From NCBI GenBank assembly GCA_025964065.1, contig JAOPZO010000180.1, positions 1 to 10,905 of the forward strand: a DNA stretch of 10,905 nucleotides. Reading direction: 5' to 3'. Position numbers and translations under genes: made by a program. Positions 1 through 5,838 of this stretch are shown piece after piece. A model generated the notes under the pieces. It saw only the letters and a program-made list of their open reading frames with translations, was not told the DNA's origin and did no database searches. The first letter of the stretch is position 1; the number at the start of each line of letters is the position of its first letter. The DNA is from Solirubrobacterales bacterium. Lineage in GTDB: Bacteria > Actinomycetota > Thermoleophilia > Solirubrobacterales > Solirubrobacteraceae.

Positions 1-552
1 CACGGGGCGCGGCCGTGGCTCGGGGGGCTCGGGCTCGCCCTCGTGGCGGGCGCGTTCCTGGGCGACGGGCTCTTCGGCGACGCGACCGCCACGGCCATCA
101 CCGCGCTGAGCTGCGTCACGCTCGGGCGGCTGCTCGTGGCGGTGGCGCCGCACCTGCTCGTCAAGGTCGCGCTCGTCGTGATGGCCCTCATCGACGCCTA
201 CCTCGTCTTCGGGGGCGGGATCACGAGGAGCGCGGGACTGCTGAACGCGGCCGCGCCGGCGTACGAGCTGCCGAAGCTGCAGACGGCGTTCCTCGACCGC
301 GCGTCGCTCGGCTACGGCGACCTCTTCGTCGCGGCGGTCTTCGGCGCGCTGCTGGCGGCGGAGCGGCGGCGCCAGGGCCTCGCGGCGGCGGTCTGCCTCC
401 TCTCGTTCGTGGCCTTCGACGTGCTCTTCAACTGGTTCGACTCCCTCCCCGCGACCGTGCCGGTGGCCGTGGTGCTCGTGGGCTGGGAGCTGGCGGGGCG
501 GCGCCGCGTAGCATCGGCGCATGCCCTCGCTGCGTCGCCTGGCCGGCCGTGA
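1..552 (+). CDS. Presenilin/SPP-like GxGD intramembrane protease candidate (5' partial)
   Basis: The frame is open to the left window edge, so only the C-terminal part of a polytopic membrane protein is visible. The internal GTG at 43 is unlikely to be the true start, because coding-like hydrophobic sequence precedes it. Numbering from that GTG, the segment shows an aspartate (D51, nt 193-195) in a hydrophobic context reading IDAYLVFGG, then GYGD (residues 90-93, nt 310-321) followed by a hydrophobic helix, then LPATVP (135-140) in the last helix. This is the order D, GxGD and a PAL-like motif of presenilin and signal peptide peptidase aspartyl proteases. The two aspartates are 42 residues apart, similar to signal peptide peptidase. 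The usual YD is ID here and PAL is PAT. Type IV prepilin peptidases also use GxGD but lack the PAL-type motif. The 3' end overlaps the next gene by 32 bases. Membrane location is clear; protease function is inferred. Confidence 0.6.
   Translation, partial: HGARPWLGGLGLALVAGAFLGDGLFGDATATAITALSCVTLGRLLVAVAPHLLVKVALVVMALIDAYLVFGGGITRSAGLLNAAAPAYELPKLQTAFLDRASLGYGDLFVAAVFGALLAAERRRQGLAAAVCLLSFVAFDVLFNWFDSLPATVPVAVVLVGWELAGRRRVASAHALAASPGRP
509..514 (+). promoter_or_regulatory. Putative -10 box TAGCAT of a leaderless promoter
   Basis: TAGCAT fits the actinobacterial -10 pattern TAnnnT and ends 6 bases before the ATG at 521. Transcription would therefore begin at or next to the start codon, giving a leaderless mRNA. 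The same arrangement, TAGCGT then 7 bases then GTG, precedes the gene at 8456. No convincing -35 is visible. It lies inside the coding sequence of the upstream membrane protein, so it would give the GT4 gene its own promoter. Confidence 0.5.
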
Positions 553-1687
553 CAAGCCGGCCGCCGTCTCCGTCGAGGCGCCGCTCGCGCTCCTGGACGT
601 CCTGCGGGACGGGCCGGCGCCGCTGAGCGGGGAGGGCCCGGCGCGGGCGGGAGCCGACCGGCTGCGGGTGGCGATCGTGATCCCCTCGTTCCGGCGCGGC
701 TCGGGCGGCCACGCGACGATCGCGAACCTCGTGCGCGGGCTCGAGGCGCGCGGGCACCAGGTGGTGCTGTTCCTCGTCGACCAGCAGGAGCGCCACGGCG
801 CGGACGACCCCGACGCGCTCTTCAAGGACTTCTTCGGCCCCGTCGCCGCGCCCGTGCTGCGCGGGCTGGGCGAGTGGCGCGGCGCGGACGTCGTGGTGGC
901 GACGGGCTGGCAGACGGTTCCCGACGTGCTGCAGCTCCCGGACGCGGGGGCGCGCGCCTACCTCGTGCAGGACCACGAGCCCGAGTTCTACCCCACGTCC
1001 GCGGAGCGGCTCTGGGCGGAGTGGACCTACCGCCAGGGGCTCCACTGCGTCTGCGCGTCGCCCTGGCTCGCCGAGGTCGTGACGGACCGCTACGGCGCGA
1101 GCGCGACGGCGTTCGACCTGGGGGTGGACCACGCGAGCTACCACGCGCTGCCGACCCACCGCCGCGACGACCTCGTCCTCTTCTACGCCCGCGCGGTGAC
1201 CCCGCGGCGCGCCGTGCCGCTCGGGGTGCTCGCGCTCGCGGAGCTCAAGCGCCGGCGGCCGGGCGTCGAGGTCGCGGTGTTCGGCGAGGCGGGCGAGGTG
1301 GCGCTGCCGTTCCCGGCGCGCCAGCTCGGAGTGCTCGAACCGGACGACCTGGCGCACGCCTACGCGAGCGCGACGGTCGGCCTCTGCCTCTCGCTGACGA
1401 ACCCGTCGCTGATCCCGACGGAGATGCTCGCCTGCGGGCTGCCGGTGGTGGACGTCGCGAGCGACGCGATGGTCGCGACCTTCGGCGCGGGCGGGCCCGT
1501 GACGCTCACCGAGCCGGACCCCCTCGCGCTCTGCGACGCGATCGAGGGCCTGCTCGACGACCTGCTCGTGCGGGCGACCCGCTCACGGGACGGCGCGGAG
1601 CTCGTGGCGGGGCGGACGTGGGCGGGGGCGGCGGAGCAGGTGGAGCGGGGGCTGCGGGCGGCGCTGGGGGCGGGGGTCTGCGAGTGA
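521..1687 (+). CDS. WsaF-like GT4 (GT-B fold) glycosyltransferase
   Basis: A 388-residue predicted cytosolic glycosyltransferase with the two-domain GT-B layout. After a 48-residue variable N-terminus, the first Rossmann strand reads RVAIVIPSF (49-57), followed by a glycine-rich loop RGSGGH (59-64). The signature QDHEPEFYP (150-158) is typical of the WsaF-type rhamnosyltransferase group. The C-terminal domain starts near LVLFYARAVTPRR (218-230) and carries NPSLIPTEMLACGLPVV (294-310), corresponding to the nucleotide-sugar binding region with the conserved glutamate (E301). There is no signal peptide or membrane helix. ATG 521 was chosen because a leaderless-type -10 box lies just before it. 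The gene overlaps the upstream membrane protein by 32 bases and the next frame by 4 (GTGA), so the latter is translationally coupled. Donor and acceptor cannot be read from sequence; rhamnose is a guess from the family. Base composition is extreme (two sampled lines 80% and 85% GC). Confidence 0.88.
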   Translation: MPSLRRLAGRDKPAAVSVEAPLALLDVLRDGPAPLSGEGPARAGADRLRVAIVIPSFRRGSGGHATIANLVRGLEARGHQVVLFLVDQQERHGADDPDALFKDFFGPVAAPVLRGLGEWRGADVVVATGWQTVPDVLQLPDAGARAYLVQDHEPEFYPTSAERLWAEWTYRQGLHCVCASPWLAEVVTDRYGASATAFDLGVDHASYHALPTHRRDDLVLFYARAVTPRRAVPLGVLALAELKRRRPGVEVAVFGEAGEVALPFPARQLGVLEPDDLAHAYASATVGLCLSLTNPSLIPTEMLACGLPVVDVASDAMVATFGAGGPVTLTEPDPLALCDAIEGLLDDLLVRATRSRDGAELVAGRTWAGAAEQVERGLRAALGAGVCE

Positions 1688-1947
1688 GCTCGCCGACCGC
1701 GCTCGTGGGCTGCGGCGCCTGGGGCGCGAACGTGCTCCGCGACCTCCGGCACCTGGGCCGGAGCGTCCAGCTCGATGCGGGTGCCACGCTCGCCGTGGGA
1801 CCGGGCGTCGTCGTCGTCCTCGAGGGCCAGGTCCACGTCGACGGCGTGGCGCGCCCACTCGACGGCAGCGACCAGGCGTCCGAGGCGACGCCGACGCCCC
1901 ACTCGTCGCGAATCGCTCGGACCGAGGGCGCGAGCCGTTCCCGCTGA
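1684..1947 (+). pseudogene. Gfo/Idh/MocA oxidoreductase remnant (N-terminal stub)
   Basis: An 87-codon frame starting at GTG 1684, overlapping the GT4 stop by 4 bases (GTGA). The first 28 residues look like the start of a Gfo/Idh/MocA NAD(P)-dependent sugar oxidoreductase: a hydrophobic strand, the Rossmann fingerprint VGCGAWGANVLRDL (8-21) and RHLGRSV (22-28). Intact members are roughly 320-380 residues. Here family resemblance ends at about nt 1768. What follows (LDAGATLAVGPG, then VVVVLEGQVHVDG) is a beta-rich stretch loosely recalling a cupin or cyclic-nucleotide-binding domain, and then a Ser/Thr/Arg-rich tail without recognisable content. I read this as an oxidoreductase gene cut off by recombination and fused to unrelated sequence. 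It ends 11 bases from the convergent GNAT gene. Alternatives are a short real protein or a sequencing artefact. Confidence 0.55.
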
Positions 1948-1958
1948 GCCCGGGACGG

Positions 1959-2858
1959 TCAGTAAGCGTCGAAGTCGAGGAACTCGAAGCGTGCCGGCGC
2001 CGGGACGCTGCGCTCGGCGGTCAGCGACCGCGTGATGAAGTTCAGGGGCGAGGCGCGGAAGCGCTCAGGGAGTGGTGGCCCGCGGAACGCGACGCGATCG
2101 TTGACGCCGCCGTGCAAGGCCAGGGGCGCTCGGTGGAATCGACAGACGGCCCGAACGAGCGCGCGCGTCCGTGCGGCGGGCAGCGGCGCTGCGGCAAAAG
2201 CCGCTAGGACGATGGCGACGCGTACGCCGGACCGCGTCTCGCGCGTGCTGACGACAAGGGCATCGTCGGTGCGGTGAAGGGCGTAGCGCGTGCCGGGGGA
2301 CGCTAGTCGCCAGCGAAGGGCTTCTGGCGTCCACCGTCGCGTCAGACCGGTAGCCGGTGGCGCCAGGACGAGCTCAAGCTCCGAGAGGAGCGCAGGGGAC
2401 GCAGAGCTCCACCCGCTGCGGACTGCGGAGCGCGGGCCGGGCACCGGCACCAGCAAGGTTGCCGGCAACGGGCCGTGGTTCACGAATCCGAGCCGGCGCT
2501 CGAAGCCCGGCGTCGAGTTCGCATTTGCGACGCCGACGATGACCGCGACCCCCCGTTCCGTGGCGAGCGCGTAGGTCTCTTCTGCCAACGCGACGAAAGC
2601 GCCGCCACCCCGGGCCCGTTCGTGCACCGCTGTGTTCAACGAGAGCGCCCCAGAGACGGGGGCCGCGTCCAAGGCGAGCTCGAGCGGAACCACGGCATAG
2701 TGCGCGGCGGTGCCCAGCTCGTCCAAGCGGTTCCGCTCGATGACTCCGCCGTAAGGGGATGCTTCGTACAGCCAACGCAGGTAGGCAACGTCGGCAATAC
2801 GCGCTCCCGGGAAGACTTCGCCGAGCAACGCGGCGGTGCTCTCGAGGTGGCTGGTCAC
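1959..2858 (-). CDS. GNAT-family acyltransferase of a glycan locus
   Basis: A 299-residue predicted cytosolic protein and the last gene of the five-gene minus-strand operon. The N-terminal half has GNAT features: a strand LSLNTAVHERARGGGAF (72-88) in place of the acetyl-CoA binding loop, a following helix, and NSTPGFERRLGFV (114-126), which matches the N-x-x-P-x-F-x-x-x-L-G-F ending of many N-acetyltransferases. The C-terminal half (about 150-299) is less recognisable and may be a second, degenerate acyltransferase lobe; it ends FEFLDFDAY. The start is GTG 2858, overlapping the GT2 stop by 4 bases (GTGA). The likely role is acylating an amino sugar or nucleotide sugar made by the neighbouring genes. 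Substrate and acyl group are not readable from sequence. It faces the oxidoreductase remnant tail to tail with 11 bases between. Confidence 0.72.
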   Translation of the reverse strand: MTSHLESTAALLGEVFPGARIADVAYLRWLYEASPYGGVIERNRLDELGTAAHYAVVPLELALDAAPVSGALSLNTAVHERARGGGAFVALAEETYALATERGVAVIVGVANANSTPGFERRLGFVNHGPLPATLLVPVPGPRSAVRSGWSSASPALLSELELVLAPPATGLTRRWTPEALRWRLASPGTRYALHRTDDALVVSTRETRSGVRVAIVLAAFAAAPLPAARTRALVRAVCRFHRAPLALHGGVNDRVAFRGPPLPERFRASPLNFITRSLTAERSVPAPARFEFLDFDAY

Positions 2859-3586
2859 GTCAGGGGCTCCGCGTCATGGAGGCTGACCACCCTCGCGCGC
2901 CGCCGGTGCATGAGCTCGACAGCAAGCAGCACCCGCGCGACGTACCAGATGCTGGCCAGCGTGCTCGCACTCGGCTCGCCGTGCTGGCGCTGCGACATCG
3001 TCACTGGCACCTCGACGACCTTCGCCCCGACTTGCCCGGCGAGGATGAGCGCCTCGACCGTGTCCCCGAGGTACTCGACGGGGTAGTCGTCCGCGAAGTG
3101 GTCGAGGAGGGGCCGGCGAATCGCGCGGAAGCCGGAAGTCGCGTCGACGATGCGAGAACCCGTCGCTGAGGCAGCGCGACGCTCAAGCAGGCGCATGCCG
3201 ACCCGCCGGCCGCGGCTGACGGAGTACTCCCCGGAACCGGTCACGAAGCGCGACCCAACGACCATGTCGGCGTCGTGATCCACGAGATCGTCGACGAGGC
3301 GCCGAACTTGAGCCGGGTCGTGCTGGCCGTCGGCATCGACTTGCACCGCGATGTCGTAGCCCCCCTCGATGGCCCAGCGGAACCCACAGCGGAGGGCGCC
3401 GCCCACCCCCAGGTTGATGGGCAGCGACAGCACCGTGGCGCCCGCTGCGCGCGCGAGCCGGGCCGTGGCGTCCGTCGACCCATCGTCGACGATGCAGGCC
3501 GGAATGCCGGCCTCGGCGAGCGCCTCGATGACTCCTACGACCGAGCGCTCCTCGTTGAAGGCCGGGACGACCGCGACGACCCTCAC
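2855..3586 (-). CDS. Dpm1-like GT2 polyprenyl-phosphate glycosyltransferase
   Basis: A 243-residue GT-A fold glycosyltransferase, close to the length of soluble Dpm1-type enzymes. Visible motifs are VVAVVPAFNEE (3-13), CIVDDGSTDAT (31-41), a glycine-rich LGVGGALRCG (59-68), the metal-binding DADGQHDP (84-91) and SGFRAIRR (151-158), then EVPVTMSQRQHGEPS (192-206). Dpm1-like enzymes transfer a sugar from a nucleotide donor to polyprenyl phosphate on the cytoplasmic face. There are no membrane helices of its own, fitting membrane attachment through the DUF2304 neighbour. The start is GTG 3586, making a GTGA overlap with the DUF2304 stop. The frame extends 95 codons further upstream, but that part lies antiframe inside DUF2304 and is not protein-like. 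It is followed by a GTGA overlap with the GNAT gene. The sugar is unknown; the neighbouring deacetylase suggests an N-acetylated sugar. Confidence 0.9.
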   Translation of the reverse strand: MRVVAVVPAFNEERSVVGVIEALAEAGIPACIVDDGSTDATARLARAAGATVLSLPINLGVGGALRCGFRWAIEGGYDIAVQVDADGQHDPAQVRRLVDDLVDHDADMVVGSRFVTGSGEYSVSRGRRVGMRLLERRAASATGSRIVDATSGFRAIRRPLLDHFADDYPVEYLGDTVEALILAGQVGAKVVEVPVTMSQRQHGEPSASTLASIWYVARVLLAVELMHRRRARVVSLHDAEPLT

Positions 3587-3975
3587 GTCCCGACCCGGTC
3601 CTTCGGCTTCATCGGCTGCGGCTCTGCGACCCTCGCGCCCTCGAGCCGGCGGACGCGCGCCTCCACGTGCGCCGAATGCTCCGCGAGGTCCTGCATCGCG
3701 CGGTGCAGGCCCGACAACGAGACCGACAGCTGCAGTGAGACGAGACCGAGGAAGGCGATGAAGACGCCGAGCGAGAAGCCTGTCGGCGTGAAGCCGAAGA
3801 GGTCCAGCCGCGTGACGATCAACGTGAGGATCGGGGACCCGACGATGCCGAGCACCGCGACGAGCAGCCACCCGATGCCGTAGCGGATGGACAGCAGCCG
3901 GAGTCGAACGAGCCGGAGCGTCGAGACCATCAGGAGGAGCGCTCCGCCCATGACGATGAGCGTCTGCCCGGTCAT
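3583..3975 (-). CDS. DUF2304 small membrane protein, partner of the GT2
   Basis: A 130-residue protein with the DUF2304 pattern: three hydrophobic segments (about 6-18, 35-57 and 68-88), basic residues between the first two (RLVRLRLLSIRYG), and a charged, probably helical cytosolic tail with heptad-like spacing (HRAMQDLAEHSAHVEARV). DUF2304 proteins are regularly encoded next to Dpm1-like GT2 enzymes. In mycobacteria the small membrane protein Rv3632 supports the polyprenyl-phosphate GalNAc synthase PpgS in the same way. The inferred role is to anchor or activate the downstream GT2. The start is ATG 3975, overlapping the stop of the flippase-like gene by 4 bases (ATGA); the end overlaps the GT2 start by 4 (GTGA), which implies tight stoichiometric coupling. 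Confidence 0.82.
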   Translation of the reverse strand: MTGQTLIVMGGALLLMVSTLRLVRLRLLSIRYGIGWLLVAVLGIVGSPILTLIVTRLDLFGFTPTGFSLGVFIAFLGLVSLQLSVSLSGLHRAMQDLAEHSAHVEARVRRLEGARVAEPQPMKPKDRVGT

Positions 3976-4949
3976 CGATCCGCCTCCCTGACGGCCGGCG
4001 CGAGCCCGCCGCGCGCCAGCTCGTAAGCGCCCGGAAGGGTCGCCACGAACAGCGCGACCACCGACAGCAGCGAGATCAGCACCGCGTCAGTGTGCCCGAT
4101 GCCACCTCCCGCGAGCACAACGACGTAGGACCCCTCCCGCACTCCGAAGCCTCCGATGGAGATCGGGATGAGCATCGCAAGCGTCACGAGAGCGAGCGCC
4201 ACCGCGGCGAGGCCGAAGGGGAGGTCCACCCCGACCATGCGGGCCAGGAAGACGATCTGCAGCGTCACGAGAACCTGGAAGGCGAGGCTCTGCACGAGGA
4301 TCCCGACAAGCAGTCCGGGCGACCGGAGGATGCCGCGAGCGACCGCCGACGCCTCTCCGACGTGGACGGCGAACCGGGCCGGGACGGCGGCGGTCGCCAC
4401 ACGGCGGATGAGCCCCGGACGCAGCAGGACGAGCGCGGCCAGCCCTACCAGTCCGGCCGAGACGGCTGCCAGCGCGCCGACGGCGCCCGACGCAACGGCG
4501 CCGGGAACCAGTGCCGAGCCGACCCAAGCCATGGCCACGAGCGCGAAGAGCGCGACGACGCGTTCGATGAGGACGGTCGTCACCGCTCGCACGAGGACAG
4601 GCCCACGGCGGCTGACCATGAGCGGCCGCGCGATGTCCCCGCCGACGGACGTCGGCAGGAAGGCGTTCGCGAAGGACGTCGCCGCGTAGATCCGCGCCAG
4701 CTCGCGGCGCGGAAGGTCGACCTCGGCCCCGCGCAGCAGCGCATCCCAGCGGAAGGCGCCGACGACGAGCGCCGCCCCGACGGACAGCACAGCGAGCAGA
4801 CCAAATACGGGACGTCCCTCGGCGACGCGGTCGACTGCCGTCGACCAGTCGATGCCGCTGAAGACGATGGCGACGAGCGCGAGCGTGACGACGGCGCGGA
4901 AGACGAAGGACCCGGCAAGGACTCGGGCGCCCCTGACGAGGAGGCTCAG
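3972..4949 (-). CDS. Flippase-like membrane protein (PF03706 / UPF0104), CTG start
   Basis: A 325-residue polytopic membrane protein of the lysylphosphatidylglycerol-synthase transmembrane family, also annotated flippase-like (YbhN, AglD). Family signatures are FANAFLPTSVGGD (93-105) and PISIGGFGVREG (262-273), with about seven or eight hydrophobic helices. The first ATG/GTG/TTG in frame is GTG 4790, but the frame continues upstream with family-like sequence: a basic start, a first helix (VVTLALVAIVF), then IDWSTAVD and the RPVFGLLA that leads into helix 2. Between the upstream stop codon of this frame and 4790 there is no ATG, GTG or TTG. CTG 4949 makes a CTGA overlap with the deacetylase stop, matching the ATGA/GTGA overlaps of the rest of the operon. 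I therefore choose CTG. The role is inferred: helping a polyprenyl-linked sugar across the membrane. A small sequencing error is the main alternative for the start. Confidence 0.85.
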   Translation of the reverse strand: MSLLVRGARVLAGSFVFRAVVTLALVAIVFSGIDWSTAVDRVAEGRPVFGLLAVLSVGAALVVGAFRWDALLRGAEVDLPRRELARIYAATSFANAFLPTSVGGDIARPLMVSRRGPVLVRAVTTVLIERVVALFALVAMAWVGSALVPGAVASGAVGALAAVSAGLVGLAALVLLRPGLIRRVATAAVPARFAVHVGEASAVARGILRSPGLLVGILVQSLAFQVLVTLQIVFLARMVGVDLPFGLAAVALALVTLAMLIPISIGGFGVREGSYVVVLAGGGIGHTDAVLISLLSVVALFVATLPGAYELARGGLAPAVREADR

Positions 4950-5773
4950 CGCGCGACCACCTGCTCGAGGTCCCGCACGACCAGGGCCTCACTCAGTTCG
5001 CCGAGCGTCGGAGCGGGACCGCCCGCAGCGGTCAGCACCGCGTCGAGGCGCGACAGCGTCGCCCGGCGCCGTGTGTGCAACAGGAGGCTCGTCGGCCAGT
5101 TCGCATGCGGGAGCCGCGCTACGGGCGCTCCCGGGTCCAAGTCGTAGGGATGCACGTAGCTCCACGGCGCCGCGGCGTCAGTCAACTTCCTCACCTGCCC
5201 ACGGGTGACGACCAGCGGGACATAGCGCAGGTAGATGCCGCCGAGGTACGGCACACGCGCCGCACCGACGCCCAACACGGGACACGGGAACTCGATGAGC
5301 CCGCTGCTCCAGGAGAAGGGCGTCCCCGGCAGGCCGGGCCATCCGTGAAGGGGACTCCGCGCCGGCAGGATGCTCGAGTCGTAGGTGAAGCCCACGTCCG
5401 TCAGCGCATCGATCGCCCAGGCAGTCGAAGGCGTCAAGGAGAAGATCGGGGCCCGGAAGCCAGCGACGGGCTGGCCGGTGAGGTCCTGCAGCAGGCTCCG
5501 CCCTGCGCGCAGCTCCTCTGGGAGCCTGACGGGTCCCGATTCCCCCAAGGGCACGTGCCTCAGCCCGTGCAGGCCGATCTCGTGGCCCGCGGCGACGACA
5601 CGGCGCACCAGGGCCGGGCAAGCTCGCGCCGCGACCCCGACGACGAACACGGTCGCTCGGATCTGACGCTCGGCCAGTGCGTCGAGGAAGGTGTCAGTCG
5701 CCTTGACCCATCGGCCGTCGGGGGCATTGACCCCGCTGCTGTCTTCGAGGTCGAGGGTGATCGTGAGGGGCAT
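4946..5773 (-). CDS. NodB-type polysaccharide deacetylase, DUF3473/XrtA-locus-like
   Basis: A 275-residue carbohydrate esterase 4 fold enzyme and the first gene of the minus-strand operon. Motifs in order: LDLEDS (7-12), in place of the canonical TFDDG and similar to the VDVED seen in the XrtA/PEP-CTERM locus deacetylases; ATVFVVG (40-46); GHEIGLHGLRH (63-73) with the metal-binding histidines H69 and H73; GFRAPIFSL (105-113); then a DUF3473-like part with LIEFPCPVLG (159-168), PYLGGIYLRY (175-184) and YVHPYDLDP (206-214). No signal peptide or membrane segment is visible, so it should act in the cytosol. Zinc-dependent N-deacetylation of a sugar, perhaps while linked to lipid, is the expected reaction. 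ATG 5773 was chosen because the family motif begins 8 residues later and a GGGA sits 9 bases upstream. The frame is open further upstream, but that would cross the divergent gene. Confidence 0.86.
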   Translation of the reverse strand: MPLTITLDLEDSSGVNAPDGRWVKATDTFLDALAERQIRATVFVVGVAARACPALVRRVVAAGHEIGLHGLRHVPLGESGPVRLPEELRAGRSLLQDLTGQPVAGFRAPIFSLTPSTAWAIDALTDVGFTYDSSILPARSPLHGWPGLPGTPFSWSSGLIEFPCPVLGVGAARVPYLGGIYLRYVPLVVTRGQVRKLTDAAAPWSYVHPYDLDPGAPVARLPHANWPTSLLLHTRRRATLSRLDAVLTAAGGPAPTLGELSEALVVRDLEQVVAR

Positions 5774-5808
5774 CAGGAGCCGTCCCGCAGGGCGCGGAGC
5801 AGGCTGCC

Positions 5809-5838
5809 ATCCTACTTGCGGCCCCCGGGGCCCGTCAT
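5809..5838 (-). promoter_or_regulatory. Putative promoter of the minus-strand deacetylase operon
   Basis: Reading the minus strand, TAGGAT (5814-5809) fits a TAnnnT -10 box. ATGACG (5838-5833), 18 bases before it, matches four of six positions of TTGACA. The start codon at 5773 lies 35 bases after the -10 box, giving a leader of roughly 29 bases. The -35 overlaps the start codon of the divergent GT-C gene (5837), so the two transcription units are likely to interfere or be co-regulated. Confidence 0.4.
5820..5832. repeat. Inverted repeat GGCCCC-C-GGGGCC in the divergent intergenic region
   Basis: Two perfect 6-base arms separated by one base sit between the -35 and -10 of the inferred minus-strand promoter and 4 bases upstream of the ATG at 5837. 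The position suits an operator controlling both directions, but such a GC-only palindrome can arise by chance in this DNA. No regulator gene is in the window. Confidence 0.3.

Noticed and set aside
310..321. GYGD as a sign of a type IV prepilin peptidase
   Set aside because: Prepilin peptidases normally follow GxGD with Lys-Leu (GxGDxKL) and have no P-A-x motif in the last helix; here a hydrophobic helix follows and LPATVP is present.
15..626. Long plus-strand open frame of 203 codons overlapping the protease-like gene
   Set aside because: The translation is Arg/Gly/Ala-rich noise in the wrong frame; the overlapping frame has clear membrane helices and motifs.
428..1357. Open frame of 309 codons antisense to the GT4 gene
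   Set aside because: It is a GC-rich shadow: Arg/Glu/His-rich, with no domain pattern, fully antisense to a recognised glycosyltransferase.
3587..3871. 95-codon upstream extension of the GT2 frame
   Set aside because: It is Arg/Pro/Gly-rich, lies out of frame inside DUF2304, and the GTG at 3586 gives the operon's usual 4-base overlap directly before the first GT2 strand.
5075..5836. Plus-strand upstream extension of the GT-C frame
   Set aside because: It is antisense to the deacetylase, low in hydrophobic content, and the membrane protein clearly starts at 5837.
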